Below are positions 25,935 to 35,226 of a stretch of DNA of 64,000 nt, piece by piece. Numbering within the stretch: the first letter of the stretch is position 1; each line of letters opens with the position of its first letter. The position numbers and the translations under genes were made by a program. Under the pieces are notes generated by a model that did not search any database, was not told the origin of the DNA, and saw only the letters and a program-made list of their open reading frames with translations. Source of the DNA: Bacillota bacterium. GTDB lineage: Bacteria > Bacillota > SHA-98 > UBA4971. The stretch spans positions 52,878 to 116,877 of the forward strand of contig DUSX01000003.1 of the NCBI GenBank assembly GCA_012842395.1. Direction: 5' to 3'.

Positions 25935-27818
25935 ATGGCGAAATTCGAAAAGACGATGAACGCCGTCATTACTGCGATCTCAGTAGCGATGGCACTCTTC
26001 CACACATATACTGCCGTTTTCGGCTCCCTTACCTCAATGTGGCAACGAAGCATTCATTTGGCATTCGGGTTCCTTCTCGTCTACCTAATGAATTCGGCGA
26101 AGGGGAAGACAACCCCCGAAAGGCTCTACGGCATAGTCCTTGCTATCCTCGGATGCGCCACTGCGGTGTACGTCATCGCGGATTTCAATGGCATAATCAT
26201 GAGGTTTGGCAGCCCGACGACCTTGGACCTGGTGTTTGCAGCCATCATCGTAGTGCTTGTGATCGATGTTTCCCGTAGAACCTTGGGGTGGGCCATGCCG
26301 ATAATCGCGATAGCCTTCCTGGTGTACGCGTTTGTGGGGCCCTACTTGCCTGGCGCACTTTATCACAGAGGTTATGATCTATCAAGGGTTCTGAACCAGA
26401 TGTACCTGACCACGGAGGGGATCTACGGCATACCTTTGGGCGTCTCTGCTGACTACATATTCCTGTTCATATTGTTCGGTTCGTTTTTCGTGGCCACAGG
26501 AGCCGGACAGTTCTACATCGACCTTGCCAAGGCGTTGGTCGGGCGGGCCAGGGGCGGGCCGGCCAAAGTCGCCGTTATAGCAAGCTCATTCTTCGGGATG
26601 ATCTCGGGCAGCGCCCAGGCTAACGCGGCTGGCGTAGGGATGATAACCATCCCGCTGATGAAGAACGTTGGCTACCGCTCGGAATTCGCGGGAGCGGTCG
26701 AAGCTGCGGCATCAACCGGCGGACAGATTATGCCGCCGGTCATGGGCGCGGCAGCCTTCATTATGGCAGAGATGCTTGGCCTTCCCTACCTCCGAATAGT
26801 AGAGGCTGCCTTCATCCCGGCAGTAATCTACTATGTCGCGCTTCTCTTCTCAGTGGACTTCGAGGCAGCAAGAGCGCGCATCCCCGGCTTGAAGAAGGAA
26901 GAGCTACCTGACATCCGCAAAGTCTTGAGGGAGGGTTGGCTCTATCTCGTACCCATCGTTGTGATGGTGTTCCTCCTTGTTGTTCTCAAATGGACGACGA
27001 CGAAATCCGCGGTCTACTCGCTGTTTTCGACCATCATTATCGGGTTCTTGCAGCGTCAAAAGAAATTCGGCTTACATGAGATAGTCGAGGCGATGAAAGA
27101 CGGCGCGAGGGGCATCATCAGTGTCATCACAGCGTGCGCTTGCGCGGGCATCGTCGTAGGCATAGTCAACCTCACAGGGCTCGGACTGCGTTTCTCCAAC
27201 ATCGTAGTCAGTGCCGCAGGCGGTAACGTGGCCCTTCTGCTGTTCCTTGTCATGCTTGCCTCGCTAGTGCTTGGCATGGGGCTTCCCACCACGCCTGCCT
27301 ACCTTGTGCTCGCCGTTCTCGGCGTCCCAGCCCTCCAGACGCTCGGAGTTCCACTTCTCGCTGCCCATATGTTCATCTTCTATTTCGGATGTGTATCGAT
27401 GATCACACCGCCCGTGGCCCTTGCCGTATACGTTGCGGCAGGGATTGCCAAGGCGAATTTCTGGAAGACCGGCATAAACGCTGTCAAGCTCGGTATAGCG
27501 GCGTTCATCGTGCCGTACTTCTTCATCTTTAATCCATCCCTGTTGGGGCAAGGCCATCCGCTTTCTGTGTTGTGGTCGGGCCTGACCGCTGCAGTTGGCG
27601 CTGCCCTGTTGAGCGGCGCTGTAATCGGGTGGTTTATGGGAGACATCGGCATTCCCGAAAGGATCGTCCTTTTCGCGAGCGCCCTCGGTCTCATTGACCC
27701 TGGACAGCTCACCAACGTCTTGGGGCTCGCGGGCCTAGCGCTTGTTGTCATCATCCAGCGCGTAAGAGCCACGAGAGCAAGAGGCTCGGCAGGCGGAGAC
27801 CTGGCTGCCCGCGGCTGA
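25935..27818 (+). CDS. TRAP transporter fused permease, TAXI type (second)
   Basis: 627-residue polytopic permease paralogous to the one at 15985. Core blocks are MISGSAQANAAGVGMITIPL, EAAASTGGQIMPPVMGAAAF, LGMGLPTTPAYL and MITPPVALAVYVAAGIA. The N-terminal quarter carries the fused small-subunit helices. ATG 25935 is taken as start; TTG 25926 is in frame but too close to the G-run. The receptor gene follows, the reverse of the first TRAP operon's order, with 246 bases between. It is likely controlled by the palindrome at 25591. Confidence 0.94.
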   Translation: MAKFEKTMNAVITAISVAMALFHTYTAVFGSLTSMWQRSIHLAFGFLLVYLMNSAKGKTTPERLYGIVLAILGCATAVYVIADFNGIIMRFGSPTTLDLVFAAIIVVLVIDVSRRTLGWAMPIIAIAFLVYAFVGPYLPGALYHRGYDLSRVLNQMYLTTEGIYGIPLGVSADYIFLFILFGSFFVATGAGQFYIDLAKALVGRARGGPAKVAVIASSFFGMISGSAQANAAGVGMITIPLMKNVGYRSEFAGAVEAAASTGGQIMPPVMGAAAFIMAEMLGLPYLRIVEAAFIPAVIYYVALLFSVDFEAARARIPGLKKEELPDIRKVLREGWLYLVPIVVMVFLLVVLKWTTTKSAVYSLFSTIIIGFLQRQKKFGLHEIVEAMKDGARGIISVITACACAGIVVGIVNLTGLGLRFSNIVVSAAGGNVALLLFLVMLASLVLGMGLPTTPAYLVLAVLGVPALQTLGVPLLAAHMFIFYFGCVSMITPPVALAVYVAAGIAKANFWKTGINAVKLGIAAFIVPYFFIFNPSLLGQGHPLSVLWSGLTAAVGAALLSGAVIGWFMGDIGIPERIVLFASALGLIDPGQLTNVLGLAGLALVVIIQRVRATRARGSAGGDLAARG

Positions 27819-28064
27819 GGGGCTGAGGAATGGCCGGGGCGGTTGCATCGCCGACACGGAACACCTCGGCCTGTGGGCTGACCCGACACCAAAAGTGCCA
27901 TGCCGTTCCTTGTCGGGTGGCCTCGCCCGAAGGGGGGTGGTGCAAGGATCAACTGGAAGCGATGACACGCCGCCTGGGAGTTCGGGAACAAAGGCACAGA
28001 AAGCCATCGTACCAGCGGAAGCAGTCCGTATTGTCAGTTCGTCCAGCCGAAAGGAGTGGACCAA

Positions 28065-29021
28065 ATGAGGAAGCGAATTGTCTGGTTGGCGGTTGTAGCG
28101 GCTCTCTTGGTGACTTGTGGCTCTCCAGCTGTTGCTGGCACTGCCCTTCCCAAGCATCTGTCGCTGGGGGCATGCGGTACCGCGGGAACCTTCTACCTGG
28201 TTGGCGCGGGGATAAGCCAAGTCATAGAGAAGTACCTGCACGTGCCGACGACGGCGGAAGTGACAGCGTGCGCTGTGGAGAACGCGAAGCTTCTCGACAC
28301 CGGCAAGGTAGAGCTCGGGATCCTTACACCCGAGGTCGCCGATCAAGCGTTCAGAGGCATCGCGCCGTTCAACAAGAAGCAAGACCTTCTGGCGATAGCG
28401 CCGCTCTATCCAAACCTGTACCAGCTCATAGTGCCGGCCAGCTCGCCGATCCAGTCCATAATGGACATCAAAGGCAAGAGGGTATCGGTCGGGGCGCCCG
28501 GGAGCGGGATTCTCGAAAGCAACAAGCTGCTTCTTGATGCTCTTGGAATAAAGTTCACCGACTTCAAACCCGAGTATCTCTCGTTCAGTGAGACTGCGGA
28601 GGCTATGAAGAACGGCTGGGTGGATGCAGCCATAATCGTGACGGGAGCTCCGTCTTCGTGGGCGCTGGACCTCGAGTCTGTGAAGCCGATCAGGGTCGTA
28701 CCGCTCAGCGAGAAAGAGCTCAACACGATAGTCCAAAAGGTGCCGTACTACGTGCCAACGGTGATCCCCAAGGGGCGATACAAATCTCAAGACTATGATG
28801 TCCGTAGCTTCGCAGCGTGGAACGTCCTTGCAGTCCAAAAGGATCTGCCTGAGGACGTGGTATACGAGCTTACAAAGACCATAATGGAGCACAACGCTGA
28901 CATCGCCAAAGTACACAAAGAAGCTGGCAACATCCGCCCCGAGAACGCCGACACGGTGAAGATTCCGTACCATCCCGGAGCGATCAGGTACTACAAAGAG
29001 ATAGGAATCAACGTGCAATAG
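28065..29021 (+). CDS. TAXI-family TRAP transporter solute-binding protein (second)
   Basis: Secreted receptor of 318 residues. The signal peptide reads MRKRIVWLAVVAALL and ends around SPAVAG. Family features are ACGTAGTFYLVGAGISQVIE, IKGKRVSVGAPGSGILESN and IPYHPGAIRYYKEIGI. AAAGGAG lies eight bases before the ATG. It serves the permease upstream and is followed by a DUF1850 gene, a partner commonly found next to TAXI receptors. Sequence is well diverged from the first receptor, so the two systems may take different substrates. Confidence 0.93.
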   Translation: MRKRIVWLAVVAALLVTCGSPAVAGTALPKHLSLGACGTAGTFYLVGAGISQVIEKYLHVPTTAEVTACAVENAKLLDTGKVELGILTPEVADQAFRGIAPFNKKQDLLAIAPLYPNLYQLIVPASSPIQSIMDIKGKRVSVGAPGSGILESNKLLLDALGIKFTDFKPEYLSFSETAEAMKNGWVDAAIIVTGAPSSWALDLESVKPIRVVPLSEKELNTIVQKVPYYVPTVIPKGRYKSQDYDVRSFAAWNVLAVQKDLPEDVVYELTKTIMEHNADIAKVHKEAGNIRPENADTVKIPYHPGAIRYYKEIGINVQ

Positions 29022-29308
29022 GCGAGTTGCATGAGTGTCCTGTCTCGGACTCAGAGGCCTGTGGTGTCCGGCGAGGGGGCGAGGCGTGGAATGGCGCCCA
29101 AGCCGACGGTACGCTGCTGCATCGTGTGAGCTTCTGAGAGGGTCTTTCTGGTGGAGGTCTGCCGGGAAGCACCATCAAAGGCGCGCGGCGTGCGGGCATA
29201 GCCGTCCGGGCAGGTGCACGGCGCCGCGCGCGGAACTTATGTTGCTCACGCACGTTGATAAGGCAGATTTCACGCCGTATGACACGGCTCACGGGGGCTT
29301 AGACCAGC

Positions 29309-29827
29309 ATGTGTAGGCTTAGCTTGAGGAAGCGCCCGGGTAACATTGGGCTCGCGCTATGCTTACTCGTCGGAACGTGTGTTATTGCGGGTGCGCGTCT
29401 TCTTTGGTGGGGGGGCGAGGGCGAAGGCGGGTGCCACACTCTTGTCATTACAGCGGGATACGGCACGGATCCCTTGCTCAAGACTCCCGTGGCGCCGGGG
29501 TCGGAGTTTGTGCTTAGATACACTCACAGCCAGACCGGCGGGCCCATGGAGCTGTGGTTCATCGTAAACCCGCAGTGCAGAATCGTTCTGCGCGAGGTTC
29601 GGGCGAAGGTCCTGAGGCCCGAGATCGAGGATCTTGCTGAGTACGCGCAAGAGGTCGTCATGAAGGACGGGTGGACCATCTACCGAGGGATGGAACAGGT
29701 GATGGACCCGCTTCTTATAAGGGTCAGGATGTCCGAAGGGGAGCAGAGCCTCGTCCTTGGAGGCAGGGAGATTCCGCTCCGATCATTGGCAGATGGGGGC
29801 ACAAGATTGGAGATTAGGGTGAGATAG
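29309..29827 (+). CDS. DUF1850 protein, TAXI-TRAP accessory
   Basis: 172 residues with one N-terminal membrane segment (about residues 12-34) and an extracytoplasmic beta-rich domain. The family pattern is seen in FVLRYTHSQTGGPMELWFIV and the following acidic EIEDLAEYA. DUF1850 genes commonly sit beside TAXI-type TRAP receptor and permease genes; their exact role is unknown. Here it is the third gene of the second TRAP operon and precedes the molybdenum hydroxylase genes. The start has only a distant G-rich ribosome binding site. Confidence 0.8.
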   Translation: MCRLSLRKRPGNIGLALCLLVGTCVIAGARLLWWGGEGEGGCHTLVITAGYGTDPLLKTPVAPGSEFVLRYTHSQTGGPMELWFIVNPQCRIVLREVRAKVLRPEIEDLAEYAQEVVMKDGWTIYRGMEQVMDPLLIRVRMSEGEQSLVLGGREIPLRSLADGGTRLEIRVR

Positions 29828-29908
29828 GGCGCGGCGACCACCGTCATTGGTTGGTCGGCGCTCAGATGGGGCGAAAGAGGCGAACTAAGGAAGGGGTGAT
29901 TCCTGCTG

Positions 29909-30820
29909 ATGCGTAACAGGTTACCCGGATTCGACTATTTGGAGCCTCGCTCGGTTGAGGACGCGCTGGCGGTCCTGAATCGTTTAGGCCCTGGGGCTAA
30001 GCCCTTGGCAGGGGGCACCGATCTTCTCGTGGCCATGAGGATGAAGGGAGCGAGGCCGAAGGCCCTTGTCAATTTGAAGACCATTCCAGGCCTCGATGCA
30101 ATTGAAACGCGGCGAGAGGGGCTCTACATCGGGACTCTAGTAACAATGCAGGCATTGGCTGACGAACCGAGACTTACGGACAGATTCACATGCCTCTCAC
30201 AGGCGGCGGGGGCAGTTGGCTCCTGGCAGGTGCGCAACAGGGCGACCATCGGTGGAAACCTCTGCAATGGGGCGCCATCGGCCGAGACTGCTCCACCGCT
30301 GCTGGTGCTCGGGGCCAAGGCACATGTTGCGGAGCCCGGGGGCGTGAGAAGGCATGTCGATCTCGACGGGTTTTTCCGGGGGCCGGGTGCGACGGAGTGT
30401 TCCGCTGGGAAACTGCTCCTTGGGGTGGAGATTCCGACCCCTCCTGAAGGTATGAGGTCGATATACATAAAGCACAGTCCCCGAAAGGCGATGGACATAG
30501 CAGTCGTGGGGGTTGCGGCAGGGCTCGCGTTGCACGACGGATGCCGCGTGAGAGAAGCGAGGATCGCGCTGGGAGCCGTGGCGCCGGTTCCTCTGCGAGC
30601 GCGCGAGGCTGAGGCGTACTTGGTGGACCGACTCCTCACGCCCGAGGTTGCAAGAGAAGCAGGCAGGCTCGCCGCGCGTTCGGCCAAGCCCATCTCTGAC
30701 GTGCGAGCTTCAGCGGAGTACAGGTTGGAGATGATCGAGGTATTGGTGGCGAGGGCGCTCATGACCCTTGCTGGCACCGAGGGGGTGTTCGAACGTGAGC
30801 GAGACGAAACACTTGGCTGA
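29909..30820 (+). CDS. Molybdenum hydroxylase FAD-binding subunit (CoxM/XdhB-like)
   Basis: FAD subunit of a xanthine-dehydrogenase-family enzyme, moving electrons from the Fe-S subunit to an acceptor. FAD-binding motifs are AGGTDLLVAMR (about residue 35) and TIGGNLCNGAPSAETAPPLL (about 113-132). The 303-residue length is usual. Its 3' end overlaps the 2Fe-2S subunit start by 26 bases and the molybdenum subunit follows, giving the order M, S, L. Confidence 0.93.
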   Translation: MRNRLPGFDYLEPRSVEDALAVLNRLGPGAKPLAGGTDLLVAMRMKGARPKALVNLKTIPGLDAIETRREGLYIGTLVTMQALADEPRLTDRFTCLSQAAGAVGSWQVRNRATIGGNLCNGAPSAETAPPLLVLGAKAHVAEPGGVRRHVDLDGFFRGPGATECSAGKLLLGVEIPTPPEGMRSIYIKHSPRKAMDIAVVGVAAGLALHDGCRVREARIALGAVAPVPLRAREAEAYLVDRLLTPEVAREAGRLAARSAKPISDVRASAEYRLEMIEVLVARALMTLAGTEGVFERERDETLG

Positions 30821-31304
30821 CGGCTCCATGTTTGTGACGCTCAGGGTGAACGGCCGATCCTACGAGGTGGCCGTGAGACCTAACGACACGTTGCTTGATG
30901 TTCTCAGGGAGAAACTGGGCCTCACCGGGACCAAGAAGGGATGTGACCTTGGGGACTGCGGGGCATGTACGGTCTTGCTGGATGGGAAGCCTGTGAATTC
31001 GTGCCTTGTCTTGGCGGTGGACGCTGCGCGTGGCGAGGTTGTCACCGTCGAAGGACTGGCCCAGAACGGGGAGCTACACCCCCTCCAGGAGGCATTCATC
31101 AAATACGGCGCGATTCAATGCGGATACTGCTCCCCTGGAATGCTTATGTCACTTAAGGCATTGCTTGACCGCGAGCCGCACCCCACGCGCGATCAGGTTA
31201 TGAACGCTATCGCCGGTAACCTCTGTCGGTGCGGCGGATACCACAAAATCGCTGACGCGGCCCTAGCCGCGTCGCGTGCCGGAGAACGCGGGGGTGAAGA
31301 GTAA
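30795..31304 (+). CDS. Molybdenum hydroxylase [2Fe-2S] subunit (CoxS/XdhC-type)
   Basis: 169-residue electron-transfer subunit. The plant-ferredoxin-type cluster ligands are in KKGCDLGDCGACTVLLDG, and the second cluster ligands in QCGYCSPGMLMSL and NLCRCGGYHKI. GTG start with GGGGGTG seven bases upstream; a longer frame from 30768 has no site. It sits between FAD and molybdenum subunit genes with overlap on one side and a 3-base gap on the other, a tight operon. Confidence 0.95.
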   Translation: MSETKHLADGSMFVTLRVNGRSYEVAVRPNDTLLDVLREKLGLTGTKKGCDLGDCGACTVLLDGKPVNSCLVLAVDAARGEVVTVEGLAQNGELHPLQEAFIKYGAIQCGYCSPGMLMSLKALLDREPHPTRDQVMNAIAGNLCRCGGYHKIADAALAASRAGERGGEE

Positions 31305-31307
31305 GGT

Positions 31308-33626
31308 ATGAGCGGGTTCAGTGTAGTGGGCGAGGTGCTTCCGAGGATCGACTCCCAGGGAAAGGCGACGGGAGAGACACGCTATATCACGGACCTTTAT
31401 ATCCCAGGGATGGTGTACGCAAAGGTATTCAGGAGCAGCGAGGCTCACGCGCGAATCAAACGCATAGACGTCTCCGAAGCAGAGCACATGCCCGGGGTCG
31501 TCGCGGTGGTAACGGGAGCGGACGCGCCGTACAGTTACGGGCGCATGGTCGAGGACGAGCCGTTCCTCGCCCGAGAAGTCGTACGATATATCGGTGAACC
31601 GGTTGCCGCCGTTGCAGCGTTGGACGAGGCTACGGCGGAAGCTGCCCTGGAGCGGATTCACGTGGAGTACGAGCCGCTTCCGCATGTGTTCGATGTGGAG
31701 GAGGCGCTGAGCCCCAAGGCACCGCTCATCCATCCCGAGCTGGGATCCTACCGCAGGGGACCGATCCCGGTGCCCGTGCCGGGCACCAATATCTGTAGCA
31801 GCTTCAAGATTAGAAGGGGCGATGTCGAGGCCGGCTTTGCCAAGTCTGACTTCGTCTTCGAGCACAGGTTCACGACGCCGCCGATACAGCACTGCTACAT
31901 CGAGACATGCGCAGCCATTGCGCACTTCGACGAGTCTGGCATCCTGACCGTTTGGACCGGCACCCAGGGGGCTCATCTCGTCCAACAGCTGCTGAGCACC
32001 TCTCTTGGAATGCCTCTCGATAGGGTGCGGGTGATCCAGCCTCCTTATGGCGGGGGGTTCGGCGGCAAGGTGCCCATGCACGTCGAGCCCATAGCAGTGG
32101 CCCTCACCCTCAAATGCCGTAGACCGGTGAGGATGGTGCTGAATCGCGAGGAGGAATTCGCCGCATCCACGACCCGACACGCAAGCGTCGTGACGATTAA
32201 GTCGGGCGTTACGCGAGATGGCCGGATCCTGGCGCGAAAGGTAGACGCTGTGCTAGATACAGGCGCGTACGCCCGGATCGGCCCGCTCGTGCTCCGAAAC
32301 GGAAGCATCGCTGCGAGCGGTCCCTATGATATCCCGAATGTCTGGATCGATGGCGCCTGCGTGTACACGAACAAGGTGCCTGCTGGTGCTCTACGTGGAT
32401 TCGGGACTCCACAAATGACATGGGCGTATGAGTCTCACACTGACATGATCGCTCGTGAGCTCGGCATGGATCCTGTTGAGTTCAGGCTGAAGAACGTCCT
32501 TCGAGAAGGCAGCGAGAACGCCACCGGAGAAAAGGTGAAGTACGTTGCGGTTGACCGTTGCATTCAGCTCGCGGCGCGGGAGATAGGTTGGGGTAGCCCA
32601 AAGGCCGCTGCGTCACCGGGTAAGGCTCGCGGCAGGGGAATCGCGGCCACGGTCAAGGCTTGTGCGGGTCCGGCGCAGTCTAACGTGGTACTACGCTTCA
32701 ACAAGAACGGGCGCGTGAGAGCCCTTGTGAGCGCAAGTGAAATGGGCCAGGGCCTCCATACGATTGTGGCGCACATCGTCGCCGAGGAACTGGGGCTTAG
32801 AGTGGACGACATCGTTGTGGCTCAGCCTGACACCGACTTTACTCCGTTCGACGAGCTTACCACCGCAAGCAAGGCCACGTTCCATACAGGAAACGCGGCA
32901 CGAGCCGCGGCACGCGACCTTCGGCAGCAGATATCCGCGATAGCAGCGGAACTGCTCAATGTGCCACAGGATACGCTCGTGTTCCGGGGAGGGCGCGTTT
33001 TTACGCAGGACGGCAAGGCCTCGATAGCTATCAAGGACATAATCGGCAAGGGTAGGCACCGGGCTTCTAACGAACTTGTAGGAAGGGGTTCATTTGAGTC
33101 CGATTATGTCATACCGTTGGACAGGGAAACAGGTCAGTCGGCGGCGCCCGTCGCTTTCTGGATGTACGCGGCACAGTCTGCCGAGGTCGAAGTGGACCTT
33201 GAAACGGGCGATGTAAAGGTGTTGAAGGTGGTCGCCGCGCACGACGTCGGACAGGCCATCAGTCGCCTTGGGTGCGAACAGCAGATCCAAGGGGGCGTCG
33301 TGTTCGCCTTAGGGCAGTCCTTGTGGGAACAAACGATGATACGTGACGGCCGGGTCATCAATCCTACTCTTCTAGACTATAAGATCCTCACGTCTACTGA
33401 TACGCCCGAGATAGTACCCATCATCATAGAGGATGCTCCACACGCCTTGGGTCCGTACGGAGCTAAAGGGCTCGGAGAGATCGTGACAACGCCGACGGCG
33501 GCTGCTATAGCGAATGCTGTATACGACGCGACTGGGGTGCGGATCATGGATCTCCCGCTTACTCCTGAGAAGGTCCGAGCTGCTATCAAAGCTGCCAGAG
33601 CTGCCAAAGAGAAATCGACCGTTTAG
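31308..33626 (+). CDS. Molybdenum hydroxylase catalytic subunit (xanthine dehydrogenase family)
   Basis: 772-residue molybdopterin-binding subunit that hydroxylates a carbon next to a ring nitrogen or an aldehyde, using water. Motifs are GEPVAAVAALDEATAEAA (N-terminal domain), QPPYGGGFGGK (cofactor loop), GALRGFGTPQ, SEMGQGLHTI and the catalytic glutamate in PYGAKGLGEIV near residue 710. Family members act on purines, nicotinate, CO and aldehydes; the substrate-side residues do not let me choose. CO dehydrogenase is unlikely, because no AYRCSFR-type loop is seen. Being in a TRAP operon suggests it acts on the imported compound. Confidence 0.94.
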   Translation: MSGFSVVGEVLPRIDSQGKATGETRYITDLYIPGMVYAKVFRSSEAHARIKRIDVSEAEHMPGVVAVVTGADAPYSYGRMVEDEPFLAREVVRYIGEPVAAVAALDEATAEAALERIHVEYEPLPHVFDVEEALSPKAPLIHPELGSYRRGPIPVPVPGTNICSSFKIRRGDVEAGFAKSDFVFEHRFTTPPIQHCYIETCAAIAHFDESGILTVWTGTQGAHLVQQLLSTSLGMPLDRVRVIQPPYGGGFGGKVPMHVEPIAVALTLKCRRPVRMVLNREEEFAASTTRHASVVTIKSGVTRDGRILARKVDAVLDTGAYARIGPLVLRNGSIAASGPYDIPNVWIDGACVYTNKVPAGALRGFGTPQMTWAYESHTDMIARELGMDPVEFRLKNVLREGSENATGEKVKYVAVDRCIQLAAREIGWGSPKAAASPGKARGRGIAATVKACAGPAQSNVVLRFNKNGRVRALVSASEMGQGLHTIVAHIVAEELGLRVDDIVVAQPDTDFTPFDELTTASKATFHTGNAARAAARDLRQQISAIAAELLNVPQDTLVFRGGRVFTQDGKASIAIKDIIGKGRHRASNELVGRGSFESDYVIPLDRETGQSAAPVAFWMYAAQSAEVEVDLETGDVKVLKVVAAHDVGQAISRLGCEQQIQGGVVFALGQSLWEQTMIRDGRVINPTLLDYKILTSTDTPEIVPIIIEDAPHALGPYGAKGLGEIVTTPTAAAIANAVYDATGVRIMDLPLTPEKVRAAIKAARAAKEKSTV

Positions 33627-33649
33627 GCGAGGATGGAAGGGATGTTGCG

Positions 33650-34864
33650 ATGAGTGCAGAACGTACAAAGAAGGGGTTCGAGGACCTGAGAGCTGATGTG
33701 GTGAGGACGGGGCTATGCACGTCGTGTGGAACGTGCGTGGGCGTGTGCGCAGCTAAGGCGATAGAAATGGACTACTCCTTGGACGAGCCTTTGCCTAAGC
33801 TTACCGGTAGGTGCACGTCGTGCGGGGCTTGCTATGATGTCTGCCCGGGCAAAGACGTGCCATTACGGGACTTGGACAGGTTCTTCCTCGGCCGAGAGCG
33901 GGACGAAGAGAAAGACCCTGTAGGCATCTTCAGGTCGTGTTATCGAGGGTGGGCGACGGATCCGTACGTGAAGGCGACCTCGAGCAGCGGAGGGGTCGTG
34001 ACAGGGCTGTGTAAGTTCGCCCTCGACGCGGGTATTGTCGATGCGGTAATCATGGCTGGATGGAGCCAGGATGAGCCGGCCCGGTGTGCTCCTATGGTCG
34101 CTACATCCGCGGAGGAAGTCGAGGCGGCGGCGCGATCTGCCATGGTGACAGTGCCCAATAACGCTGTCCTGGCCGAGGCGGTCCTCCGTGAGAAGCACGC
34201 GCGCGTGGGCGTCGTGGGGCTTCCATGCCACGTACACGGCCTCCGGAAACTGCAGATGAAAGGGCAACCCAAGAGGTTAGCAGAGTCGGTGAAATTCATC
34301 ATTGGGCTCTTCTGCGCTTCCACGTACTATTGGGAAGGTATAAAACACCTCGTTCGCGAATTCAGCGACATCAGAGACATCGATGAGGTCGAAAGGCTGG
34401 ATTACCGCGGCGGACAATGGCCCGGAGGCATGTATGCGGTTACGAAAGATGCCAAGGTTCACTTTGTAGCGAGCAAGCATGACTATACTTGGCATTTCCT
34501 CGGTGCGGGTACCTTCAAGCGCGACAGGTGCCTGATGTGCACGGACTTTTCAGCGGAGCTTGCGGATGTGTCCTGCGGTGACATCTTCCAGCCCGTGAAG
34601 CCTGGTGACCGACGGATCGTGGCGACTGTGACGAGGACCGACGTGGGTGAAGACCTTGTGACGCGTGCGCAGGAGGCAGGCTACATCCAGGTCGAGCCGC
34701 ACGATGCAATGCTCATACCAGCAAGCGGCCTCGGATGGGAATCCAAGAAGCACGCGGGCATGTATCGCCTAATACAGCGGCGCGAGTTCGGATGGCCGAC
34801 TCCCGAGTATCAATATGAGCCGAAGGTTGTGCCGCTCAATAGGCGCCTGACCTTCCCATCCTGA
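33650..34864 (+). CDS. F420-hydrogenase-beta (FrhB)-family Fe-S flavoprotein (second copy)
   Basis: 404-residue paralogue of the protein at 23400, well over half identical by eye along its full length. It keeps both ferredoxin motifs (CTSCGTCVGVC and CTSCGACYDVCPG), SSSGGVVTGL, and RCLMCTDFSAELADVSCGD. One difference is VVGLPCHVHG where the first copy has VVGCPCHIQG, so one Cys is lost. The C-termini are nearly the same (GWES/AKKHAGMYRLIQR). It directly follows the molybdenum hydroxylase genes and may be its electron acceptor or a following reductase. Confidence 0.9.
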   Translation: MSAERTKKGFEDLRADVVRTGLCTSCGTCVGVCAAKAIEMDYSLDEPLPKLTGRCTSCGACYDVCPGKDVPLRDLDRFFLGRERDEEKDPVGIFRSCYRGWATDPYVKATSSSGGVVTGLCKFALDAGIVDAVIMAGWSQDEPARCAPMVATSAEEVEAAARSAMVTVPNNAVLAEAVLREKHARVGVVGLPCHVHGLRKLQMKGQPKRLAESVKFIIGLFCASTYYWEGIKHLVREFSDIRDIDEVERLDYRGGQWPGGMYAVTKDAKVHFVASKHDYTWHFLGAGTFKRDRCLMCTDFSAELADVSCGDIFQPVKPGDRRIVATVTRTDVGEDLVTRAQEAGYIQVEPHDAMLIPASGLGWESKKHAGMYRLIQRREFGWPTPEYQYEPKVVPLNRRLTFPS

Positions 34865-35226
34865 CCGCTGCGAGAGGGGTTGCGACGGCGACCGCGCCAG
34901 CGTGACTTACCGCCTTTAGCGTGACCTATTGTCCTTGACCCCGAATGTGGAGGCGCGCGGGTGGTCATGCTCAGTAGGGGGCCTGTCGGGCGCGGCAAGC
35001 CCATGTGACGGGGCCGAATCGAACCGCCTGCGCGCCTGCGCGCGAGCCGCGACCCGGGCGCGTCGGTCATCGAGGGCAACGGGCGCAGCCGGAGATCCAG
35101 GGGATGAGGTCGGCACTGGGGGTAAACCAAGGGTTAGGCCAGCTCTTGACTACTTGCCAAGACCCACGGGGTCGGATCTGTCGCCCGCAAATGCAGCAAC
35201 GCACGGGCATGATATACGGGTGAGGT
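34865..35226. other. Intergenic region before MFS gene
   Basis: 362 bases. A direct repeat AGCGTGAC occurs at about 34899 and 34918. No hairpin with T-run, promoter or gene was recognised. Confidence 0.35.

Noticed and set aside
27735..29018. Minus-strand frame of 427 codons opposite the second TAXI receptor
   Set aside because: Antisense shadow rich in Arg and His; the plus-strand receptor is unambiguous.
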